A stretch of 6,767 nucleotides of DNA from Methanobacteriota archaeon (GTDB lineage Archaea; Thermoplasmatota; Poseidoniia; Poseidoniales; Poseidoniaceae). Below the pieces are notes generated by a model. That model had not been told where the DNA came from. It made no database searches and saw nothing but the letters and a program-made list of their open reading frames with translations. The stretch is taken from contig JAAZUV010000074.1 of NCBI GenBank assembly GCA_018623995.1, forward strand, positions 1-6,767, read 5' to 3'. Below are positions 1-5,424 of the stretch, piece by piece. The position numbers were made by a program, and so were the translations under genes. How positions within the stretch are numbered: the stretch's first letter is position 1; the number at the start of each line of letters is the position of its first letter.

Positions 1-2034
1 GGTATTTGGAGCGATGATTATGCAAATCATGTTCACCCATGGGGCGGCGACGATCGTGTTCAATTCAAGCAGTATCACGATTACGACAGCATGCGACAGC
101 GAATGCTCCAACTCGCAGAACAATCCTACTCCTATCAAGGTCAGGATGTTGATATCATGTCCTTCCATGAAGGATTGAATGGCGGCATCAATGCACGTGG
201 TGTTGAGATGACGGCTGACAGTTACAAGGGTCACCACTACAGCCATCCATCGCCTTGGATGAAAATCACCGGTGGTGGCGAAGACCTTGAGGGAGTCTAT
301 GGCGGAGAATGCAACGATTTCGTCGGTGACTGTGGCAACTACGAAGACATACCGGATGTCCAAATGGTTGGGAATTTCCACGCTCGGGAATGGATGTCCT
401 ATGAGGTCCCAATGATGTTCCTCGAAATGCTTGCCCATTACTACGGATCTGTTGGCGTCGATAACGACGGTGATGGATTGATTGACGAGGATCCTTGGGG
501 CGATTCAAATGGTGATGGGGTTCTCGATGACGATGGCGATTGTCTTTCTCTTGCAGCTGAATACCAAGACTCGAATGGCGATGGAAACCCATGCGGACCA
601 GGTGATCTCGGCGTCGATGAAGACTTCTCGGAACAGCAACTCACTGACCTTGTCAACACCCGTGAAATCTACCTCGTACCGATGCTCAACGTTGACGGAA
701 ACCGATACGACCGCGAAGAATTCTGTGGTGAGAATGCATGGGAAACATGCCCGACTGGTGGATGGAGAAAGAATCTACGAAACAACGGACCACAACCACT
801 CCCTGACTTCAACGAACAGGTTGACGAAGATTGCGATGGCGTCGATCTCAACCGAAACTTCCAGTTTGAATGGGGATGGCCATTGGGCGCCACAGTTCCA
901 CTTGTTCCTGGGACATGCACGCCTGCTGAAGACGAGCGGGCTGGTATTACAAACAACGATGTCTACACTGGACCGTACGATACCACTGACAACGATGGAG
1001 ACGGACTGGTCAACGAAGACAACGTTGATGGCGAAGACGACGACAACGATGGTCGCTTGGACGAGGACTGGGCTGGTGGAAACAGCGAGCCTGAAACCCT
1101 CTTCGTACAAGATTTGACCGAAATGAACGACGATGACAACAACCTTGCTTCAGACTTCAAAATGACGCTCTCATGGCACTCCTTCTCTGAGCTTGTTCTC
1201 TATCCATGGGGACACTGCACAGGTTGCGAGACACCAGATCACCAGCAGTTGATCTATCATGGTGACCAAATGGCTGAAATGACTGATTATACCAACATGC
1301 AGAGCAGCGATCTCTACCCGACAACAGGCGATTACTGCGATTGGCAGTATGGTGTCCACGATGCGTTCTGTTACACAATGGAAATTGGAACAGCCTTCCA
1401 CCAACGCCCGGAAGATGTTAACCACATCGCAGTACGAAATGTTGGAGTTCCGTTCTACGTCCTTGAGATCGCAGACAACCCACGGGAACGAGCGAACCTC
1501 GCTATGGAGAACATCTCACAACAAAATTACCTCGTCACTCCAACAGACGTGGACGTCCCAGAATCCGGAGACATACCAATCGATGTTTGCGTCTCAAATC
1601 AGTTCCCGTACAGTGAAGCCAACAGTTACGTCAAGTATCGTATGGTCAAACCAAGCCGTCTTCAATCCGATTACGGTCCCCGTGAATGGGCAACGACTCC
1701 TTGGGAATCCGTCGCCATTGAGCGCGTGGATGAAGCCTGTACAACAGCTGAAGGAAACGGTACAATTCTTCGTGCAGAGATTCCAGTGTCTGAATCTTCA
1801 ACTGGAAAATTACACTACAAAGCACTCATTTCAACCTTGAGTGGTTCTGAGGCGATCTATCCAGCGGACGGTTCGTACTATGAACTCGGAATCGAATATC
1901 GCTCAGCCTACGGTAGCCTATCTGGCTCGTTGTTCCTCTTTGTCATCATCGCTGGTACCGTATGGGGTGGTCTTGGAGCCTGTTTACGATTGATGCTAGG
2001 TGAGGAACAAACTCTCGATGCAGAGGTTGTCTGA
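1..2034 (+). CDS. Membrane-anchored M14 zinc carboxypeptidase, 5' truncated by window edge
   Basis: The frame is open from base 1, so the start and any signal peptide lie upstream; 677 residues are visible, numbered here from base 1. The family removes C-terminal amino acids from peptides using one zinc ion. Visible catalytic residues are zinc ligands His127 and Glu130 (HAREW) and His393 (SWHSFSELVLYPWG), carboxylate-binding Arg256 (WRK) and Asn284/Arg285 (GVDLNRNF), the Tyr248 equivalent Tyr439, and general base Glu461 (YTMEIG). Text from Tyr439 to Glu461 resembles bacterial carboxypeptidase T. Asp-rich DxDxDG loops interrupt the catalytic domain at about residues 154-195 and 330-356. Fourteen cysteines precede the membrane segment, as expected for an exported, disulfide-bonded protein. 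Residues about 490-635 look like a beta-rich domain. Residues about 643-662 are a transmembrane helix followed by Arg and a short acidic tail, giving an outside catalytic domain. The stop codon overlaps the next gene's ribosome binding site. I am sure of the family; the exact substrate is inferred. Confidence 0.93.
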   Translation, partial: GIWSDDYANHVHPWGGDDRVQFKQYHDYDSMRQRMLQLAEQSYSYQGQDVDIMSFHEGLNGGINARGVEMTADSYKGHHYSHPSPWMKITGGGEDLEGVYGGECNDFVGDCGNYEDIPDVQMVGNFHAREWMSYEVPMMFLEMLAHYYGSVGVDNDGDGLIDEDPWGDSNGDGVLDDDGDCLSLAAEYQDSNGDGNPCGPGDLGVDEDFSEQQLTDLVNTREIYLVPMLNVDGNRYDREEFCGENAWETCPTGGWRKNLRNNGPQPLPDFNEQVDEDCDGVDLNRNFQFEWGWPLGATVPLVPGTCTPAEDERAGITNNDVYTGPYDTTDNDGDGLVNEDNVDGEDDDNDGRLDEDWAGGNSEPETLFVQDLTEMNDDDNNLASDFKMTLSWHSFSELVLYPWGHCTGCETPDHQQLIYHGDQMAEMTDYTNMQSSDLYPTTGDYCDWQYGVHDAFCYTMEIGTAFHQRPEDVNHIAVRNVGVPFYVLEIADNPRERANLAMENISQQNYLVTPTDVDVPESGDIPIDVCVSNQFPYSEANSYVKYRMVKPSRLQSDYGPREWATTPWESVAIERVDEACTTAEGNGTILRAEIPVSESSTGKLHYKALISTLSGSEAIYPADGSYYELGIEYRSAYGSLSGSLFLFVIIAGTVWGGLGACLRLMLGEEQTLDAEVV
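460..585 (+). repeat. First Asp-rich calcium-type loop cluster inside the M14 domain
   Basis: Three loops in the carboxypeptidase frame: DNDGDGLIDED (460-492), DSNGDGVLDDD (502-534) and DSNGDG (568-585). They match the DxDxDG calcium-coordination pattern of thrombospondin type 3 and dockerin-like loops. They lie between the zinc ligand pair HAREW and the substrate-binding Arg motif, a place where compact M14 enzymes have no such loops. Calcium binding is inferred from the pattern. Confidence 0.75.
988..1068 (+). repeat. Second Asp-rich calcium-type loop cluster inside the M14 domain
   Basis: Two loops, DNDGDGLVNED (988-1020) and DDDNDGRLDED (1036-1068), in the carboxypeptidase frame between the DLNRNF motif and the third zinc ligand (1177-1179). 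The first matches the loop at 460-492 in 9 of 11 residues although the DNA differs at about 10 of 33 bases, mostly at third codon positions. A further acidic stretch, MNDDDNN, follows near 1123-1143. Confidence 0.75.
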
Positions 2035-2040
2035 GGCGAT
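2033..2040 (+). promoter_or_regulatory. Ribosome binding site for the NSS transporter, overlapping the upstream stop
   Basis: GAGGCGAT differs by one base from GAGGTGAT, the complement of the 16S rRNA 3' tail, and sits 4 bases before the ATG at 2045. It shares two bases with the carboxypeptidase stop codon (2032-2034), which suggests translational coupling. It decides the start at 2045 against in-frame GTG 2000 and ATG 2018. Confidence 0.65.
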
Positions 2041-2044
2041 TGTT

Positions 2045-3736
2045 ATGGGACAAAGTGATCAGTTTTCAGGCCGTCTCGGTCTTATTTTCGCTTCAATTGG
2101 GGCAGCTATCGGTACTGGGAACATTTGGCGTTTCCCGAGAATGGTCGGTGCGAACGGTGGAGGTACCTTCCTGATTCCTTGGGTTATTTTCCTCTTCATT
2201 TGGTCGATCCCACTTGTCATTGCTGAATTTGCGATGGGTAAGCGATCTCGGACAGGGACTGTAGGAACGTTCCGAATCTTTGCCGGAAAGAAATTCGCTT
2301 GGATGGGATTGTGGACTGCTTGGATTTCGACTGCGATTGGTTTCTATTACGCCATTGTTGCTGGATGGTGTCTCAAATATTTCCAACTCGGAATATCCGG
2401 TGGATTGACGGGCGAAGGTGTTGACACAACTGAAGTTTGGAACACATTCTTGCAAAACCCTTTGCAAGTTATCGCTTTCCAATTCCTCGTTATCGCTATC
2501 ACACTCCTTGCGATTTGGAAGGGTGCAAAAGCCATCGAGAAGGTCAATGTCATTTTGATGACCTCTCTTTTCGTTCTCTTGTTCATGACCCTCGGTCTTT
2601 CCTTGTGGATGGACCTCTCCGATGGAAGCCTCGATGGTGCACTCTTCATGTTCACCGTCGATCCTGCTATGCTGTCTGAACCGGAAGTTTGGATCAATGG
2701 ATTGTCGCAATCAGCATGGTCCTGTTCTGCAGGTATGGGTATGGCCATTACGTACGCTGTCTACATGCGCAAAGACGAGGATACGGTTCTCAACGCGTTC
2801 ACAATGGGCTTTGCTAACAACAGCATCTCCATCATCGCAGGACTGGCTGTTCTCTCAGCTATCTTTGCAGTGAGTGCTGACCCTCTTGCAACCGTCACCA
2901 ATGGTTCCTCTGCCATCACGTTCCTCGCACTTCCAGAAGTCTTTGCACAAGCGCCTGGTGGTGCTGTAGGAGCCTTTGTCATGATGTCCGGATTCTTCCT
3001 TGCCTTATCGTTCGCAGCCATCACTTCGATGATCTCAACGGTCGAATTGTGTGTCCGTAACTTCGTTGACCATGGCTATGACCGACAACGCTCAGTGCTC
3101 ATCACATCCATTGCTATCTTCTTCTTCGGATTACCATCGGCGATTATGTGGGTCAAACTCGATGCAGCAGGTGTTGCGTTCCCTGAATTCCTCGAAGTTC
3201 AAGATCACATTTGGGGCTATGGCCTGATGTTCAGTGGATTGTTTATCGCCTTCTCCATCTGGAAGTATGGTTACATCAAGTGGAAGAAAGAAGTCGAACT
3301 GGGCAAAGCTCCACCAGGTTTCTATGGCTACCTCGGTGTCGGGGTATCCGCTTTCCGTGACGATTACATCAACACTGGAGACAACGATCTTGAAGTTGGT
3401 CGATGGTGGGATTTGTGTCTCTATCTTGCTTTCCCGATTCTTTTCAGCGTCCTGATGCTTTCGTACTTTGGAGATATGATTGCCAACACGGAAGATGTTT
3501 GGAATCCTGCGAATCCAAAAGGGCTGGGAATCATTCTCGCATTTTGGTCTGTTGTTGCGATTGTCTTCATTTCACTCAACAAGTTCCTCATTGCTCGACC
3601 GTTGTACCGTAACGTTCCGGAAGGAGCAGAAGCAGATATCTCATTGCTCCCAGGTGGAGACGATCCACTCGTCACCGTCCTTGGTTCAGATGCTTCAATC
3701 GACATGACTGAATTGGTTGCAGAAGCTGTTGATTGA
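2045..3736 (+). CDS. Sodium-dependent NSS (SLC6/SNF) family transporter, probably amino acid:Na+ symporter
   Basis: A 563-residue inner-membrane symporter of the LeuT-fold neurotransmitter:sodium symporter family; prokaryotic members usually import amino acids. About 12 hydrophobic helices are visible. TM1 carries the unwound signature GAAIGTGNIWRFP. By ungapped comparison with LeuT from memory, sodium site 1 keeps Ala21, Asn26, Ser226 (Thr254 in LeuT) and Asn258 (Asn286), and site 2 keeps Gly19, Ile22, Ala324, Thr327 and Ser328, so sodium coupling looks intact. The TM6 core reads SQSAWSCSAGMG, with Trp225 at the Phe253 gate position. Ser262 occupies the LeuT Glu290 position, discussed under findings. 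The tail after TM12 is acidic. I chose ATG 2045 because family members begin shortly before the RLGLI text of TM1 and because of the ribosome binding site there. It lies 10 bases after the carboxypeptidase stop, so co-transcription is likely. Family is certain; the substrate cannot be read from sequence. Confidence 0.95.
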   Translation: MGQSDQFSGRLGLIFASIGAAIGTGNIWRFPRMVGANGGGTFLIPWVIFLFIWSIPLVIAEFAMGKRSRTGTVGTFRIFAGKKFAWMGLWTAWISTAIGFYYAIVAGWCLKYFQLGISGGLTGEGVDTTEVWNTFLQNPLQVIAFQFLVIAITLLAIWKGAKAIEKVNVILMTSLFVLLFMTLGLSLWMDLSDGSLDGALFMFTVDPAMLSEPEVWINGLSQSAWSCSAGMGMAITYAVYMRKDEDTVLNAFTMGFANNSISIIAGLAVLSAIFAVSADPLATVTNGSSAITFLALPEVFAQAPGGAVGAFVMMSGFFLALSFAAITSMISTVELCVRNFVDHGYDRQRSVLITSIAIFFFGLPSAIMWVKLDAAGVAFPEFLEVQDHIWGYGLMFSGLFIAFSIWKYGYIKWKKEVELGKAPPGFYGYLGVGVSAFRDDYINTGDNDLEVGRWWDLCLYLAFPILFSVLMLSYFGDMIANTEDVWNPANPKGLGIILAFWSVVAIVFISLNKFLIARPLYRNVPEGAEADISLLPGGDDPLVTVLGSDASIDMTELVAEAVD

Positions 3737-3738
3737 CC

Positions 3739-3746
3739 GAGGTGAT
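3739..3746 (+). promoter_or_regulatory. Strong ribosome binding site for the small membrane protein
   Basis: GAGGTGAT is an exact complement to the conserved 3' end of 16S rRNA (ATCACCTC) and ends 5 bases before the ATG at 3752. It favours that ATG over the two in-frame TTG codons at 3746 and 3749. It lies 2 bases after the transporter stop codon. Confidence 0.75.
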
Positions 3747-3751
3747 TGTTG

Positions 3752-4354
3752 ATGGAACCACTCGTTCGGTGGTTGTTGGGAGGATTTGTTGTATCCCTCC
3801 TGTTCATTGTTGTTGCCCGATGGTTCTGGAAGCGTTATGATCAGCCAAGTGAGGCAGCCTTAGAATGGCAAAAGGAACAAGAAGAGAAGCGTAAGGAGCG
3901 GAAAGTTTGGGAATCCGTTGAGATGCAGATGCGTCGTGAAGCTGAGGAGGCTGAACGTAAGGCAGCGTTTCAAATCAAACGGGAAGTTGCTGCATCTTCT
4001 GGAAAAGCACCTGATGCAAAGACCGTTTCAAAGGCGTTCGAATCTCTTGGAGCCCCTGCTCAACAAACTGCTTCCACGGAGAAAGACCTTGAGACGGAGT
4101 CCGACGATTCAGATGTTGAACACGTTCCTGAACTTGTACAAGTTCGACAAGACGCCTGGGACGGGAACGATGAGCAGCCAGACGAGCAACCGCAAGAACC
4201 GGATTGGGAACTTGTTGAACGATTGAAGCGAATTGCTGGTTCTGATGAAACCGAGGAAGTCCCTCATCCTGAAATTCCCGAAGCACCGTCTCTACCTGCT
4301 CTTGAGGAGACAACTTCTGAACAATTTGAATCGTGGTTGACGGAAGAAGAGTAA
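3752..4354 (+). CDS. Uncharacterised single-pass membrane protein with charged helical and acidic tail
   Basis: I do not recognise this 200-residue protein. Residues about 4-25 form one hydrophobic helix (LVRWLLGGFVVSLLFIVVAR) followed by WFWKRY, whose positive charges suggest the long C-terminal part is cytoplasmic. Residues about 34-83 are rich in Glu, Lys, Arg and Ala with few helix breakers and probably form a long helix or coiled coil. From about residue 105 to the end the chain is strongly acidic and Pro-rich, probably disordered, ending FESWLTEEE. There are no cysteines and no enzyme motif. It starts 15 bases after the transporter stop behind an excellent ribosome binding site, so it is very probably co-expressed with the transporter and carboxypeptidase. 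It could be a transporter accessory subunit, a scaffold or an unrelated envelope protein. That it is a real gene is well supported; its function is unknown. Confidence 0.8.
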   Translation: MEPLVRWLLGGFVVSLLFIVVARWFWKRYDQPSEAALEWQKEQEEKRKERKVWESVEMQMRREAEEAERKAAFQIKREVAASSGKAPDAKTVSKAFESLGAPAQQTASTEKDLETESDDSDVEHVPELVQVRQDAWDGNDEQPDEQPQEPDWELVERLKRIAGSDETEEVPHPEIPEAPSLPALEETTSEQFESWLTEEE

Positions 4355-4360
4355 GCGTTC

Positions 4361-4379
4361 AAGGTGATACTATCACCTT
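4361..4379 (+). repeat. Perfect 8-bp inverted repeat with 3-base loop between operons
   Basis: AAGGTGAT (4361-4368) and ATCACCTT (4372-4379) are exact reverse complements separated by ACT. They start 6 bases after the stop of the upstream gene and end 27 bases before the next ATG. The transcript could form a short stable hairpin. There is no T-run after it, so it is not a classic intrinsic terminator; it could instead be a processing or 3'-end stabilising structure or an operator. The arms are an SD-like sequence and its complement. Confidence 0.55.
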
Positions 4380-4389
4380 CATTAAAGAC
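4378..4389 (+). promoter_or_regulatory. Possible archaeal TATA-like element for the GST gene
   Basis: The segment TTCATTAAAGA lies about 20-29 bases before the ATG at 4407, and no Shine-Dalgarno sequence precedes that ATG. This spacing would fit a leaderless transcript from an archaeal TATA box. The match is weak and the call is tentative. Confidence 0.25.
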
Positions 4390-4406
4390 CTCTCAAACGT
4401 AGAAGC

Positions 4407-5357
4407 ATGAAGCCTACAGATGAACAAGCTGGTGCTTGGACGGAAGCCTTCGATTCAGGGAAGTTCGTACGCAAATCGAGTGAATTTCGGGATTCCATTT
4501 CGAAGGGAGGAACGTTCGGTGTTGAAAGCGGGCGATATCACCTCTACATCTCGTATGCTTGTCCATGGGCCCATCGAACGCTCATCACACGGAATTTACT
4601 TGGGTTGGAGCAACACATCAGTGTCGATGTTGTCGACTGGCGAATGAACCGAGACGGGTCTTGGTCGTTCAATTCCGAAGAAGAGGGTGCGACAGCAGAT
4701 ACTGTGAATGGAGAAGCGACCTTGGAAGGTATCTACAACAGGGCTTTCGAAGGTTGGAATAAAAGTCGTCGCATCGGTACTGTTCCGGTTCTGTGGGACA
4801 AGAAGCATGCAACGATTGTCAACAATGAGAGTCGTGAAATCATCCGAATGTTCGATCAATTTTCAAAGGAGGGATTGGGTAATGGAACAACTCTTTGCCC
4901 ACCAGAATTGATGCAAGAGATTGACAATATGATCGACGCAAACTACGAATCGGTCAACAATGGTGTCTACAAATCTGGATTTGCTCGTACCCAAGAAGCG
5001 TACGATGAAGCCGTTACAGCCCTGTTTGAACGTCTCGATCAATTGGAGGCTCATCTTGAAGAAAGAGATTGGCTTGTTGGCGAAGACAAAGGTCGATTGA
5101 CAGAAGCTGACATCTGTCTGTTTACGACATTGGTTCGTTTTGATTTGGTCTACGTTGTCCATTTCAAGTGCAATCTTCGACGCATCATTGACTATCCAAA
5201 CCTGCAGGCGTTTGTTGAACGTGTCCTTGATCTGCCCGGGATTCGAGAGACGTGCCATTGGCACCACATCAAAGCGCATTATTTCTGGTCGCATCAAAAC
5301 ATCAACACCTTCCGAATCATCCCACTGGGTCCTCTTGAAGGGGCTCACACAAAGTGA
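4407..5357 (+). CDS. yqjG: Glutathionyl-hydroquinone reductase, Xi-class glutathione S-transferase (YqjG/ECM4 family)
   Basis: A 316-residue cytoplasmic enzyme of the family that uses glutathione to reduce glutathionyl-hydroquinones to free hydroquinones, typically for quinone detoxification or recycling. The thioredoxin-like N-terminal half carries the family signature CPWAHRT with catalytic Cys52, preceded by RYHLYIS. VPVLWDKK and IVNNESREIIRMF follow, both closely resembling E. coli YqjG as I remember it. The all-helical C-terminal half contains NNGVYKSGFA (Tyr188), LTEADI, TTLVRFDLVYVVHFKC and HYFWSH (Tyr292); Tyr188 and Tyr292 appear to match the two active-site tyrosines of the E. coli enzyme. 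Length is normal for the family. It is 52 bases from the upstream gene beyond a hairpin, with no ribosome binding site, so it probably has its own promoter. Its presence in a presumed archaeon is odd because glutathione is rare there; bacterial origin or use of another low-molecular-weight thiol is possible. Confidence 0.93.
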   Translation: MKPTDEQAGAWTEAFDSGKFVRKSSEFRDSISKGGTFGVESGRYHLYISYACPWAHRTLITRNLLGLEQHISVDVVDWRMNRDGSWSFNSEEEGATADTVNGEATLEGIYNRAFEGWNKSRRIGTVPVLWDKKHATIVNNESREIIRMFDQFSKEGLGNGTTLCPPELMQEIDNMIDANYESVNNGVYKSGFARTQEAYDEAVTALFERLDQLEAHLEERDWLVGEDKGRLTEADICLFTTLVRFDLVYVVHFKCNLRRIIDYPNLQAFVERVLDLPGIRETCHWHHIKAHYFWSHQNINTFRIIPLGPLEGAHTK

Positions 5358-5359
5358 CG

Positions 5360-5386
5360 ATGAATCAGCAGTATACTCCTGAATGA
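5360..5386 (+). other. Possible 8-codon upstream reading frame before hisS
   Basis: ATG at 5360, two bases after the GST stop, opens MNQQYTPE and ends at TGA 5384-5386, which overlaps the in-frame ATG of the hisS frame at 5383 as ATGA. It contains no His codons, so it is not a classic his-type attenuation leader. It may be chance, or may allow ribosomes to pass from the GST gene to hisS by reinitiation. Confidence 0.2.
5371..5377 (+). promoter_or_regulatory. Possible TATA-like element for hisS
   Basis: GTATACT is the only clear TATA-like heptamer between the GST gene and hisS. An archaeal TATA box here would place the transcript start near base 5400, leaving a leader of about 25 bases before ATG 5425. 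This is consistent with that start but is weak evidence by itself. Confidence 0.25.
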
Positions 5387-5424
5387 AGCGAAGGGCATTA
5401 GAGGGGAAGGCGCTTCGAAGGTTC

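Noticed and set aside
482..1117. 211-codon + strand frame overlapping the carboxypeptidase gene
   Set aside because: It lies wholly within the M14 coding region in another frame, is rich in Thr, Met and Lys with no domain, and is explained by the codon bias of the Asp- and Gly-rich real frame.
2000..2044. Earlier transporter starts at GTG 2000 and ATG 2018
   Set aside because: They would overlap the carboxypeptidase end and add residues not typical of the family; ATG 2045 has a well-spaced ribosome binding site.
2093..2710. 205-codon antisense frame within the transporter gene
   Set aside because: It is antisense to conserved NSS helices, has no recognisable motif or ribosome binding site, and is a shadow of the real gene.
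4361..4389. Hairpin as a Rho-independent terminator
   Set aside because: The stem is perfect but only 8 bp and is followed by CATTAAAG, not a T-run, so a classic intrinsic terminator is not supported.
5360..5386. Histidine attenuation leader before hisS
   Set aside because: The short frame MNQQYTPE has no His codons and no terminator hairpin follows it.
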